Assembly (NCBI GenBank): GCA_019114365.1
Contig: DXFQ01000133.1
Coordinates: 1 to 34,799, forward strand
DNA from: Candidatus Parakkermansia intestinigallinarum
GTDB lineage: Bacteria; Verrucomicrobiota; Verrucomicrobiia; Verrucomicrobiales; Akkermansiaceae
DNA: 34,799 nucleotides
Direction of reading: 5' to 3'
This document shows, in pieces, positions 23,423 to 31,655 of the stretch (positions within the stretch are counted from its first letter, which is position 1; each line of letters opens with the position of its first letter). The notes beneath the pieces were generated by a model. It worked only from the letters and a program-made list of their open reading frames with translations. It did no database searches and was not told the origin of the DNA. The translations under genes were made by a program, and so were the position numbers.

Positions 23423-24808
23423 GTGAGTTCGCAAGGCATGGAGCAAGGCATGCGGCAGAACATGGTTGCCACGGCAGCCATGCAGATGTTCATGCGCACC
23501 CTGCAGGCCACCAACACCGAGCTCGCGCAAATCGCCTCGCAAGCCATCGCCGCCAACCCCGCCCTCGAAGAACTCCCGCCCCCCCACCGCGACGAGAGCG
23601 ATGAAGGCGACGAGCGCGGCGGTCGCGACCGCGCCGCCGACCGCACTCGGCACGACGCGAGCGGAGAAAATGACACACCCTCCCTCGATCGAGCCGCCAC
23701 GCAGCGCCACAGCGCCTTTCTGGAGAACATCTCCGAGCCCGTCACCCTCGCCGAACACCTCAGCGAGCAGGTGCGCCAAAGCGCCCTGCCCGCCCCCTTG
23801 GCGGAACTTTGCCTGCAACTCATCGACCGCCTCGATCACCGAGGCTACTTCAGCGAAACCCGCGAACAAACGGAGCGCGAACTCCGCGCCTCCCGCCCGC
23901 TTTTTGAGCGAGCCCTGGCCACCCTGCAGGATCTCGACCCCGCCGGCGTCGGCGCCTTCAGCCTGCAAGAGAGCCTCATACTCCAACTCCTCCGCGCCGA
24001 CGAAGGCGACAGCTTGGCCATGCGACTGCTGCGCGAGCGCTGGGACGACCTCGTGCGGCACCGCTACGCCGAAGCCGCCCGCGCACTCGGCGAGAGCGAA
24101 GAAGCCGTCGCTGGCGCCGCCCGCCGCATTGCCCGCCTCAACCCCGACCCCGGCAGCATCTTCAACCGAGCCGAAGAGCACGTCATCACCCCGGACCTCA
24201 TCGTCCGCCTCGAAAACGGACAGCCCGTCGTGCAGCTCACCAACGAGGGACTCCCCCGCCTCGGCCTCTCCGCCGCCTACCGAGACATGCTGGCCGAGCG
24301 CGCCGACGACACCGACCTGCGGCGCTACCTCTCGCGCTGCTTCCGCGAGGGCCGCGAACTCATCAAAGCCATCAGCGACCGCCAGCAAACCATCCTCAGC
24401 GTCGCCCAAGCCATCGTCCGCCGCCAAAAACCCTTCTTCACCGACGGCCCGGCCGCCCTGCGCCCCCTTCGCATGGAAGACATCGCGCAGGACACCGGCC
24501 TGCACCTCTCGACCGTTTCCCGCGCCGCCAAGGGCAAATACCTCCAATGCGACCACGGCGTCTACGAACTGCGCCGCTTCTTCACCGCAGCCCTGCCCGC
24601 CGGCAACGAAGGCGAGAGCGTCTCGGCCGGAGCCGTGCAGGCCCGATTGCGCGAGCTCATCCGCAGCGAAGACCCGCGCAAACCCCTCTCCGACGCCAAA
24701 CTCGAAGCCGCCCTCGCGGCCGAAGGCATCAGCGTTGCCCGCCGCACCATCGCCAAATACCGCGAGCAACTTCACATCCTGCCCGCCAGCCTCAGGCGGC
24801 GGAACTGA
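23423..24808 (+). CDS. rpoN: RNA polymerase sigma-54 factor RpoN
   Basis: Sigma-54 directs RNA polymerase to -24/-12 promoters and needs an ATPase activator. The 461-residue product has region I (MQMFMRTLQATNTELAQIA followed by ANPALEEL), an acidic and Arg-rich region II (about residues 50-90), the core-binding region (LPAPLAELCLQLIDRLDHRGY, LQDLDPAGVGAFSLQESL), the helix-turn-helix region (HLSTVSRAAKGKY) and the RpoN box ARRTIAKYREQ starting at residue 439. The GTG at 23423 is preferred because a promoter ends seven bases upstream; ATG 23438 is an alternative. No -24/-12 site or activator gene is seen in the window. Confidence 0.94.
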   Translation: MSSQGMEQGMRQNMVATAAMQMFMRTLQATNTELAQIASQAIAANPALEELPPPHRDESDEGDERGGRDRAADRTRHDASGENDTPSLDRAATQRHSAFLENISEPVTLAEHLSEQVRQSALPAPLAELCLQLIDRLDHRGYFSETREQTERELRASRPLFERALATLQDLDPAGVGAFSLQESLILQLLRADEGDSLAMRLLRERWDDLVRHRYAEAARALGESEEAVAGAARRIARLNPDPGSIFNRAEEHVITPDLIVRLENGQPVVQLTNEGLPRLGLSAAYRDMLAERADDTDLRRYLSRCFREGRELIKAISDRQQTILSVAQAIVRRQKPFFTDGPAALRPLRMEDIAQDTGLHLSTVSRAAKGKYLQCDHGVYELRRFFTAALPAGNEGESVSAGAVQARLRELIRSEDPRKPLSDAKLEAALAAEGISVARRTIAKYREQLHILPASLRRRN

Positions 24809-24824
24809 CCTGCGCACCGACAGG

Positions 24825-24843
24825 CAAAGGGCCCTTTGTTTTT
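24825..24843 (+). terminator. Short intrinsic terminator after rpoN
   Basis: CAAAG and CTTTG (24825-24838; loop GGCC) form a compact palindromic stem followed by TTTTT (24839-24843), 17 bases after the rpoN stop. Confidence 0.55.
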
Positions 24844-24857
24844 ATCCGTTCCAAACT

Positions 24858-24901
24858 AGGCTCTATTTAGCCTTGATTCGGCGTTGCAAAGCCGCTATAA
24901 T
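24858..24901 (+). promoter_or_regulatory. Promoter and operator-like repeat of the fur-suf operon
   Basis: TTGATT (24873-24878), a 17 bp spacer and the consensus TATAAT (24896-24901). Just upstream, overlapping the -35 edge, AGGCT (24858-24862) and AGCCT (24869-24873) form an inverted repeat with six bases between arms. The spacer also contains CGGC and GCCG arms eight bases apart. These are plausible binding sites for the regulator encoded next. Expected start near 24908. Confidence 0.65.
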
Positions 24902-24920
24902 ACCCCCACCCCGCACCGAC

Positions 24921-25388
24921 ATGAGAAAAACAAAAGGCAGCAGCAGCAAAAACGCGCGCAACCTCGCCTGCTCCATGGTGAGAATGGCCGGCGTGCGCAT
25001 GACACGCCAGCGCCGTGCCGTGCTCGAGACCATCATCTCATCCACCGACCACCCGACGGCCGGGCAGATCTACGAGCGCACCTGCCGCAACAGCGCCGGC
25101 ATCTCGCTGGCCACCGTCTACAACTGCCTCGAAACCATGTCCGAAGCCGGGCTCATCAACCAGCTGCGCTTCGACAACGGCCCCTCGCGCTACTGCCCGA
25201 ACCTCGTGCCGCACGTCCACGTGCTCGACGACAGCAGCAACCGCGTCATCGACGTCAAACTCAAACCCGGCATACGCATCGAAGACGTCTTCGACCTGCC
25301 GGAAGGCGTCTGCGTGCGCAGCATGGACGCCTGCCTGCACGGCATCATCCCCGAGCACTGTCTGCCCCCTTCACAAACAAAATCATGA
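24921..25388 (+). CDS. Fur-family transcriptional regulator of the suf cluster
   Basis: This 155-residue protein has the Fur winged-helix domain ([45 protein letters not shown]) and a shortened dimerisation domain. In classical Fur and PerR the segment after the His-x-His is a CxxCG zinc site. Here [16 protein letters not shown] keeps the histidines, but both cysteines are replaced. Remaining cysteines near the C-terminus ([14 protein letters not shown]) do not form the second CxxC either. Loss of these sites is known in Irr-like and Mur-like relatives. Its stop overlaps the sufC start (ATGA, 25385-25388), so it probably senses iron or iron-sulfur status and regulates this operon. The sensing ligand is unproven. 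Confidence 0.88.
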   Translation: MRKTKGSSSKNARNLACSMVRMAGVRMTRQRRAVLETIISSTDHPTAGQIYERTCRNSAGISLATVYNCLETMSEAGLINQLRFDNGPSRYCPNLVPHVHVLDDSSNRVIDVKLKPGIRIEDVFDLPEGVCVRSMDACLHGIIPEHCLPPSQTKS

Positions 25389-26131
25389 GCCTCATCATCA
25401 AAGATTTGCATGCCCGCGTCAAAGACGGCGCGGAAATCCTCAACGGCATCAATCTCGAGATACCCAAGGGCGAAGTCCACGCCATCATGGGGCCCAATGG
25501 CTCAGGCAAGAGCACCCTCTCGAAAGTCCTCTGCGGCCATCCCGACTACGAAGTCACCGCCGGCAGCGCGGAAATGGACGGGCAAGACCTCTTCGCCATG
25601 AGCGTCGATGAGCGCAGCCGCGCCGGCCTCTTTCTCGCCTTCCAATACCCCGTCGAAGTCCCCGGCGTCACCAACGCCAACTTCATGCGCGCCGCCCTTC
25701 AGGCACGCCTGCCGCAGGACGAGAACCTCGACACCGTCGCCTTCTACAAGAGCCTGCGCAACCGCATGAAGCAGCTGGGCATGGACCCGAAGTTCACCGC
25801 GCGCGCCGTCAACGAAGGCTTCTCCGGCGGCGAAAAGAAGCGCAACGACATCCTGCAGATGATGATGCTCGAACCCACCTACGCCATCCTCGACGAGACC
25901 GACAGCGGGCTCGACGTCGATGCCCTGCGCATCGTCTCCGAGGGCGTCAACGCCATGCGCGCCCCCTTCCGCAGCTTTTTGGTCATCACTCACTACAAGC
26001 GCCTGCTCGACTACATACGCCCCGACGTCGTGCATGTTCTCTACAAAGGACGCATCGAGCGCACGGCCGGCTATGAACTCGTCGAGCACATCGAGCAAAA
26101 CGGTTTTGATTTCCTCAAGGACGAAGCCTGA
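25385..26131 (+). CDS. sufC: Fe-S cluster assembly ATPase SufC
   Basis: SufC is the ABC-type ATPase of the SufBCD scaffold that builds iron-sulfur clusters. The 248-residue product has Walker [10 protein letters not shown], the SufC-specific [11 protein letters not shown] (Q-loop), the signature [13 protein letters not shown], Walker [16 protein letters not shown] and the switch His in [13 protein letters not shown]. It starts with [12 protein letters not shown]. Translation is coupled to the Fur-family gene through an ATGA overlap, and sufB follows after 5 bases. Confidence 0.97.
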   Translation: MSLIIKDLHARVKDGAEILNGINLEIPKGEVHAIMGPNGSGKSTLSKVLCGHPDYEVTAGSAEMDGQDLFAMSVDERSRAGLFLAFQYPVEVPGVTNANFMRAALQARLPQDENLDTVAFYKSLRNRMKQLGMDPKFTARAVNEGFSGGEKKRNDILQMMMLEPTYAILDETDSGLDVDALRIVSEGVNAMRAPFRSFLVITHYKRLLDYIRPDVVHVLYKGRIERTAGYELVEHIEQNGFDFLKDEA

Positions 26132-26136
26132 AAGCC

Positions 26137-27579
26137 ATGTCTGAGACAACACCCGACCCCGCCGCCGACCTTCGGACGCCCGCGGATTCCCCCTTCAGCA
26201 TCGACACGCGCGGCGAGTTCTCCTTCCCGGAAAACCACCGCTTCGACGCCGGCTACGGCCTCACGGAAGACACCATCGACTACATCTGCGACGCCAAGGG
26301 CGAACCCGACTGGCTGCGTCAATTCCGCAAAGACGCGCTGAAAAAGTTCCGCGACATGCCCATGCCCACCCACTGGGCGCCGGAAGGCATCAGCGGCGTG
26401 GACTTCGACAAAATCCGCTACTACCTCGCCCACGGCGTCGCCCCCCGCAAGAGCTGGGATGAAGTCCCCGACGACGTCAAGCGCACCTTCGAGCGCCTCG
26501 GCGTCCCGGAGCAGGAACGCGCCTTCCTTGCCGGCGTCGACGCCCAGTACGACTCCGAGACCGCCTACAACAACATGCAGGAAGAGCTGCGCAAGAAAGG
26601 CGTCATCTTCGTCAACTCCACCGAAGGCCTGCGCGACTACGAAGACATCTTCCGCCCCTGGTTCGGCAAAGTCATCCCCGTCGGCGACAACAAATTCTCC
26701 GCGCTCAACCACGCAGCCTTCTCGGGAGGCTCCTTCATCTACGTCCCCAAAGGCGTCAAACTCGCCCAGCCCCTGCAAGCCTACTTCCGCATCAACTCGG
26801 AAGCCATGGGGCAATTCGAGCGCACCCTCATCATCGCCGACGAAGGCGCCGAACTCATGTACATGGAGGGCTGCACCGCGCCGAAGTACGACAGCGCCAC
26901 CCTGCACTCCGGCGTCGTCGAACTCGTCGCCCTCAAAGGCGCGAAAATCCAATACGTCACCGTCCAGAACTGGGCCACCAACGTCTACAACCTCGTCATC
27001 CAGCGCGGCCTCGCCATGGAGGACGCCGAAATCCGCTGGATCGACTGCAACCTCGGCTCCGGCCTCACCATGAAATACCCCGCCGTCGTGCTGCGCGGGC
27101 GCCGCGCGCGCGGCGAAGTCGTCAGCATCTCTCTGGCCCACAGCGGCCAGCATCAGGACACCGGTGCACGCATGATTCACGCCGCCCCCGAGACCAGCTC
27201 CAACATCGTCGCCAAATCCATCTCCATCGGCGAAGGACGCGCCAGCTACCGCGGCGAAGTCAAGGTGCTCAAAGGCATGAAGGGCTGCCGCAACAACACC
27301 GAATGCGACGCTCTGCTCATCAACGCCTCCAGCCGCACCGACACCTACCCCGCCATCAGCGTCAACGGCAACACCGGCTCCGTGCAGCACGAAGCCTCCG
27401 TCTCCCAAGTCGACGAAGAGCAGCTCTTCTACATGCAGCAGCGCGGCCTCACCCGTGCGCAGGCCATGAGCCTCGCCGTCAACGGCTTCATCAACGACCT
27501 CGTGCAAGAGTTCCCCATGGAGTACTCCGTCGAACTGCGCCGCCTCATCGACCTTGAAATGGAAGACTCCATCGGCTGA
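26137..27579 (+). CDS. sufB: Fe-S cluster scaffold protein SufB
   Basis: SufB forms the SufBC2D complex and carries the nascent iron-sulfur cluster. The 480-residue protein shows the N-terminal [64 protein letters not shown], the [10 protein letters not shown] block with Cys390 at the position of the proposed cluster and sulfur-transfer Cys of E. coli SufB, and [22 protein letters not shown]. The sequence is typical, with no intein or insertion. Sulfur would have to be supplied by a desulfurase encoded elsewhere. Confidence 0.97.
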   Translation: MSETTPDPAADLRTPADSPFSIDTRGEFSFPENHRFDAGYGLTEDTIDYICDAKGEPDWLRQFRKDALKKFRDMPMPTHWAPEGISGVDFDKIRYYLAHGVAPRKSWDEVPDDVKRTFERLGVPEQERAFLAGVDAQYDSETAYNNMQEELRKKGVIFVNSTEGLRDYEDIFRPWFGKVIPVGDNKFSALNHAAFSGGSFIYVPKGVKLAQPLQAYFRINSEAMGQFERTLIIADEGAELMYMEGCTAPKYDSATLHSGVVELVALKGAKIQYVTVQNWATNVYNLVIQRGLAMEDAEIRWIDCNLGSGLTMKYPAVVLRGRRARGEVVSISLAHSGQHQDTGARMIHAAPETSSNIVAKSISIGEGRASYRGEVKVLKGMKGCRNNTECDALLINASSRTDTYPAISVNGNTGSVQHEASVSQVDEEQLFYMQQRGLTRAQAMSLAVNGFINDLVQEFPMEYSVELRRLIDLEMEDSIG

Positions 27580-27613
27580 CGCCGCCAACCCTCCCCCCTT
27601 CCTAGCTCAACAT

Positions 27614-28729
27614 ATGGATCTTCCCGACAGCGAAGCCACCCAAAGCCTGCAACTGGCCCTCGAACAAGCTCAGCACGAAGCACGCCTGCGCAACGCCCGC
27701 ACCCCCGATCGCCTCAACGAAAATTGGCGCTTCGGCCGCCCTCACCTCTACGCCGAAGCCCTCGTCGCCGCCCTCAGCGGCCGACGCAACGAAGGCCGCT
27801 GCGCCTGCGAGGCTCCCGAAGGCTGCGCCGCGCCTCTCGATGCGGACATGAAGGCGAGCCTGATGAGCCTGCGCAGCATCGGCTCCGACAAAATCGTCGC
27901 CCTGCACCTCGAGCGCTTCGGCGAAGGCTGCTGCCTCTACATCGAAGGAGAAATCACGCGCCCCATCGTCATCGACTACGAGACCGACAGCCTCTACAGC
28001 CCCGCCACCCTCATTCTGGCGGCCGAAGGAGCCAAGGCCCGCATCATCGAGCGCCACAGCGTGCGCGGCAGCGGCACCCTCGTCGCCCTGCGCAGCATCA
28101 TGGCCCAGCGCGGGGCCGACATCAGCCTCGAACTCGAAGTCAGCGGCGAAGCCCCGGAAGGCGACGGCCCCCGCGCCATGCACATCACCAACATCGAAGC
28201 CGTCGATGCCAACGTGCGCCAGCTCACCCGGCACCGCGGCCTCAGCTGGGCACGCGAAGAAAGCATCGCCACCGTTCTCCACGGCCCGGCCAACATCGAA
28301 CTCTACTCCGCCAACCGCCTCAGCGGTGAGCAAGTGCTCGACCAGCACACGCGGCAGGAGATGCTCACGGGGCACTCCACCACCAACCTCCTCTACAAAA
28401 ACGTCGTCGACGGCGACGCCACCGCCACCTTCGCCGGCAATATCTACGTCGCCCCCGGCGCCCATGAAACCGACGCCTACCAGGCCAATCGCAACATGCT
28501 GCTGAGCGAAAACGCCACCGTCAACTCCCTGCCCGGCCTCGAAATCCTCGCGGATCACGTGCGCTGCTCGCACGGATCCGCCAGCGCCCCCATGGACGAA
28601 GAGCAGCTCTTCTACCTGCTCAGCCGGGGCATTCCGCGGCACGAAGCCCAACTGCTCGTTGCCGAAGGCTTCCTCAGCGACGCCGTCGATCACTTCCGCA
28701 ACAGCGAAGACAGCGAAAGCGAAGCTTGA
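27614..28729 (+). CDS. sufD: Fe-S cluster assembly protein SufD
   Basis: SufD is the SufB-like partner in the SufBC2D complex and is needed for iron acquisition by the scaffold. The 371-residue product has a short N-terminal helical part (DLPDSEATQSLQLALEQAQ) and the beta-helix domain ending in LPGLEILADHVRCSHGSA followed by MDEEQLFYLLSRGIP, the SufB/SufD C-terminal signature. The ATG at 27614 is chosen; an in-frame upstream ATG lies inside sufB. The operon ends here without sufS, sufE or sufU. Confidence 0.94.
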   Translation: MDLPDSEATQSLQLALEQAQHEARLRNARTPDRLNENWRFGRPHLYAEALVAALSGRRNEGRCACEAPEGCAAPLDADMKASLMSLRSIGSDKIVALHLERFGEGCCLYIEGEITRPIVIDYETDSLYSPATLILAAEGAKARIIERHSVRGSGTLVALRSIMAQRGADISLELEVSGEAPEGDGPRAMHITNIEAVDANVRQLTRHRGLSWAREESIATVLHGPANIELYSANRLSGEQVLDQHTRQEMLTGHSTTNLLYKNVVDGDATATFAGNIYVAPGAHETDAYQANRNMLLSENATVNSLPGLEILADHVRCSHGSASAPMDEEQLFYLLSRGIPRHEAQLLVAEGFLSDAVDHFRNSEDSESEA

Positions 28730-28907
28730 GCCCGAGACCGAATGATGCCTGCGGCGCACCTGCGTCGGTGATGAAAAAAGCCGGTTGCCACACCCGACAA
28801 GAATCAGCAAACTCGGAGTAGGAAGCGCTAAGCTCGCGCACACGCCCTCCCTGCCCCCCGCATCAACGACGTTCGCACAATCAAACAACTCCTCAGCGAA
28901 ACGCACA

Positions 28908-29367
28908 ATGAACACCCAGCTTCGCCCCCTCGCCGGCATCGCACTCGGTCTCGCACTTCCCGTTTCAGCTCTCACGCCGGCCCAATTCATCGAGGGGGGC
29001 ACGTGATGCAAACCTCGACGTCAGCATCGACCGAGAAACCGAAATCATCCGAATCCGCTCCGTCCATTTTATCTTCTCCGGCCGAAACGAAAGGCCCCTT
29101 TCATCCGCCGACTCCCAACACCCAATCGAAGGAGTCGTCGCCTACACCTTCATCGACGTCGAGATGCCGGACGACGAGGTCATCGAAAGCCTCTCCTTGG
29201 AACTCCGTAAAAAGTACGGCGTCATCCTGACCCAAATCGACGGCAAACTTGCTGTGGCAACCTGCGAGCGAGGACTCGAGGGACAAAAGGACATTGACGT
29301 TCTGAGAAAAATCAACCTCTGCGTCGAGCGGATTCATAAGGCCGTCAACATGGCTGACGACGAGTAA
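28908..29367 (+). pseudogene. Frameshifted small secreted protein, function unknown
   Basis: Frame one starts at ATG 28908 and encodes a signal peptide (MNTQLRPLAGIALGLALPVSA) plus TPAQFIEGGT, then stops at 29004-29006. The shift is at a run of six G's (28994-28999). Removing one G joins the frame that reads GARDANLDVSIDRETEIIR and continues without a stop to TAA at 29365-29367, with good codon usage and a coherent end (INLCVERIHKAVNMADDE). The joined protein would be 152 residues. An internal ATG at 29164 gives only a 67-residue fragment lacking the leader. The break could be real, phase-variable or a sequencing or assembly error. The family is not recognised. A strong terminator follows 30 bases after the TAA, supporting a genuine gene. 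Confidence 0.7.
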
Positions 29368-29396
29368 GCGCCGAACGGCAACAGGCAACACCCGGC

Positions 29397-29425
29397 AAAA
29401 GAGGCGCCCGACGGCGCCTCTTTTT
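29397..29425 (+). terminator. Strong intrinsic terminator
   Basis: AAAAGAGGCGCC (29397-29408) pairs with GGCGCCTCTTTT (29413-29424) around loop CGAC and ends in TTTTT. It serves the frameshifted secreted gene. The remaining bases up to 29600 hold no gene. Confidence 0.9.
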
Positions 29426-29600
29426 CGTTGCCGCCCCCTCCGCGCCCCCCGACGCCCTCTCAGCTTCCCTCGTTTTTTCCCCACTCGGGCGCGGGGGACA
29501 AGCGCCCCGGCCGCCCGTCCAAGCACCTCATGCAGCCTCCCCTCCCTCGGGGCAAACAGCCCGCAGCGGCGGCACCGCATCATGCGAATAAGCGCAGCCC

Positions 29601-30272
29601 TCACAGCGCGATATCCACCACCAGCGGACGGTGATCCGAGCAGGCAAAACACTCATCCTGCACAATCTCGCACGAAAGAAGACGCTGCGGCGCGACAAAG
29701 GCGTAGTCAATATGATACGGGCGATCCGCGCGGCGGTAGAGATAAAAGGTCGGCACACTCTCGCGCCCCTGCTCCTCGCCGTGAGCAGCATGCCAGGCCG
29801 AAACAAGCCCCGCCTCCGCCATCATCCGCACCACCGCCGAGTGTGAACGCGCGTTGTGCTTGGTATCCCAGCGCTGATTGCTGTTCAAATCGCCGATCAC
29901 CACGGTGCGCTCATCCATCTTGTCCCGGTGAATGCAGTGATAAACATAATACTCCTCAATGTGGGGCTTCGCCGCCCAGACCGCCAAAAGATTCCACGAA
30001 TCATTCACCCGAACCGGCAAAAAGTGGCGCAGGCAGTACGGCTCCCAATCCAAGCGCGAAAGCGATGTACCGTTTCGCGCAAAAACCCCGAGCCCCTTGT
30101 ACGGCTTCTCACCCGTCCACAGGCCGTGAGAAGCGAACTCTCGGTACGCCTCGTGCCGACAGACCTGCGGATCCTCGCATTCCTGAATAACGTACAAATC
30201 GGCCTCGAGCCGGGAAACCAGCTCGAACTTCTCGCGAAACTTGCCCGCACAATTCCAAGTCACCAAGCGCAT
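29601..30272 (-). CDS. Endonuclease/exonuclease/phosphatase (EEP) family protein
   Basis: This 223-residue protein matches the EEP superfamily (DNase I-like and ExoIII-like hydrolases, phosphatases). The motifs run VTWNCAGKF at the N-terminus, the metal-binding Glu in VIQECEDPQ, the central VVIGDLNSNQRWD and the C-terminal ACSDHRPLVVDI with the catalytic Asp-His pair. There is no signal peptide, so it acts in the cytoplasm. The start at 30272 is supported by a Shine-Dalgarno AGGAG eight bases upstream and a promoter at 30304-30332. It could act on DNA, RNA or phospho-compounds; the sequence does not settle which. Confidence 0.9.
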   Translation of the reverse strand: MRLVTWNCAGKFREKFELVSRLEADLYVIQECEDPQVCRHEAYREFASHGLWTGEKPYKGLGVFARNGTSLSRLDWEPYCLRHFLPVRVNDSWNLLAVWAAKPHIEEYYVYHCIHRDKMDERTVVIGDLNSNQRWDTKHNARSHSAVVRMMAEAGLVSAWHAAHGEEQGRESVPTFYLYRRADRPYHIDYAFVAPQRLLSCEIVQDECFACSDHRPLVVDIAL

Positions 30273-30303
30273 ACAATCCTCTCCTGCTGCATCTGACACC
30301 TCC

Positions 30304-30332
30304 AGCATAGCACGCGCGGCGGCTTCCCTCAA
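30304..30332 (-). promoter_or_regulatory. Promoter of the EEP gene
   Basis: On the - strand, TTGAGG (30332-30327), a 17 bp spacer and an extended -10 TGC-TATGCT (30309-30304). The leader is about 25 bases and includes AGGAG. Confidence 0.65.
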
Positions 30333-30413
30333 GGATTTTACCCGCAGCGGCGACGAATCATCACCCAAGGCAACGCCTAACAAACAGCCGTGCCGCATCC
30401 CCGCTTCATGGCA

Positions 30414-30442
30414 TTGACAGCCCGAAGCGCGTCTGCTATAGT
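30414..30442 (+). promoter_or_regulatory. Promoter of the 30493 gene
   Basis: Consensus TTGACA (30414-30419), a 17 bp spacer and an extended -10 TGC-TATAGT (30437-30442). Expected start near 30449, leader about 44 bases. It is divergent from the EEP promoter. Confidence 0.8.
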
Positions 30443-30492
30443 GCCAAAGTCCCCGCCGGCGAGGGCTCTGCCGCCCGCCTGCCACCGTAGCC

Positions 30493-31332
30493 ATGAACAT
30501 CCCCCCTTTCTGGATCAAAGAGCGCCGCCGCTTCCGCAACGGCATCCTCGTGCGCCTGCGCGGCGTCTCGAACAACTCCATGGACGAAGCCCGCGAGAAA
30601 CTCGAAGAGCGTGCCCGCCTCTGGGAGCAGCTGCTCGCCGAGCCGAAAGCCTCCGCCGACGCTATCGAAAGCTTCCGCCGAAGCCTGCGCCGACTCGACG
30701 GCAAGGACAGCGGCCCCTACAGCGCCGACATCCTCGAAGCGCTCGAGCAGAGCCTCGACCCCGAAAACGTCGTCACCCGCAACCGCTACGGCTGCCTCGT
30801 CCTCAACTCCACCCGCCTCTGCTTCGCTGACGTGGACCGCTTTCCGCCGCGCGGACTGAAACAGAGGCTGGCAGCCCTCTTTCACGGCCGTCGCGACGAA
30901 CAGCGCCTCCTCGCCACCCTCATCGACATGAGTCGGCGCGACGAGCACTTCGGCGCCCGCCTCTACCGCACCGCCCACGGCTGGCGCATCATCCTGCGCG
31001 GCGTCGAGCTCGGATCCGCGCAGCAGCGCCGCCTCTTTGCCGCCCTGAACGTCGACCCGCTCTACGCAAAACTCTGCGACAGCCAGCAATGCTGGCGCGC
31101 CCGCCTCAGCCCCAAACCCTTTCACCTCGGCCTGCCCCACTTCCCCCAAGCCGCAGACTCCCTCGAAGCCCCGGAAGCCTCCGCCGCTTGGGTCGCTCGG
31201 TACGAAGAGCGCACCGCGCATCTCGCCGTATGTCGGCTGATCGACAGCGTGGGGTGCGGCATCGCCGACCCCGTCCTCGACTACCACGACCGCATCACCC
31301 GCGCCTCGCGAAGAGACCTCCCCTTGGGCTGA
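30493..31332 (+). CDS. Conserved-looking cytoplasmic protein of unknown function
   Basis: This 279-residue soluble protein has no signal peptide. The first 80 residues are charged and helical (DEAREKLEERARLWEQLLAE). The core contains RYGCLVLNSTRLCFADVD with an Asp-x-Asp pair (Asp113/Asp115), ARLYRTAHGWRIILRG with His162, and ADPLY-like DPLYAKLCDSQQCWRARLSPKPF. From memory, bacterial proteins of unknown function share the DPLY-x-x-LC-x-x-Q and RARL-x-PKP features. The order D-x-D then His could fit an archaeo-eukaryotic-primase-like active site, but that is speculative. It has its own strong promoter and is divergent from the EEP gene. Reality of the gene is well supported; function is not. 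Confidence 0.7.
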   Translation: MNIPPFWIKERRRFRNGILVRLRGVSNNSMDEAREKLEERARLWEQLLAEPKASADAIESFRRSLRRLDGKDSGPYSADILEALEQSLDPENVVTRNRYGCLVLNSTRLCFADVDRFPPRGLKQRLAALFHGRRDEQRLLATLIDMSRRDEHFGARLYRTAHGWRIILRGVELGSAQQRRLFAALNVDPLYAKLCDSQQCWRARLSPKPFHLGLPHFPQAADSLEAPEASAAWVARYEERTAHLAVCRLIDSVGCGIADPVLDYHDRITRASRRDLPLG

Positions 31333-31655
31333 AGCCCCCGATTGAGCCCTCCGTCCAAGCCCCACCCGGAGCCGAGAGCACTCCGCCGCCCCCGTAGCCG
31401 AGCCGACGCGGCGAGCACACCCCGCGCTCCGTGCTGCGCCCGCCCGTGCACAGCGGGAACGAACACAGCCGCGCCACTGGGGCAAAAAGCGCCGCGAGCA
31501 GAGCGCGTCGAAAATTTAATCTGATTTTTTTACGCCTAAGCCGTAAGAATACCCGACCGGCTGACGTACCTTCTATATAAGCCCGCCGCAGCGCACCCGC
31601 AAACGCCCGCTTTCGTCGCTGGCCTCCCACTGCCCTCGCCCTCAAATCCACCCTC
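31333..31655. other. Intergenic stretch before the ankyrin gene
   Basis: No gene, tRNA or clear terminator is seen. The left part is GC-rich. An AT-rich patch at about 31509-31580 (AAAATTTAATCTGATTTTTT, then TATATAA at 31574-31580) is the likely promoter area of the ankyrin gene, but no -35/-10 pair with good spacing can be fixed. Confidence 0.4.

Noticed and set aside
23466..24920. Long in-frame N-terminal extension of the Fur-family gene across rpoN
   Set aside because: It is a Ser/Pro/Ala-rich shadow of rpoN. The Fur protein starts at 24921 after its own TATAAT promoter.
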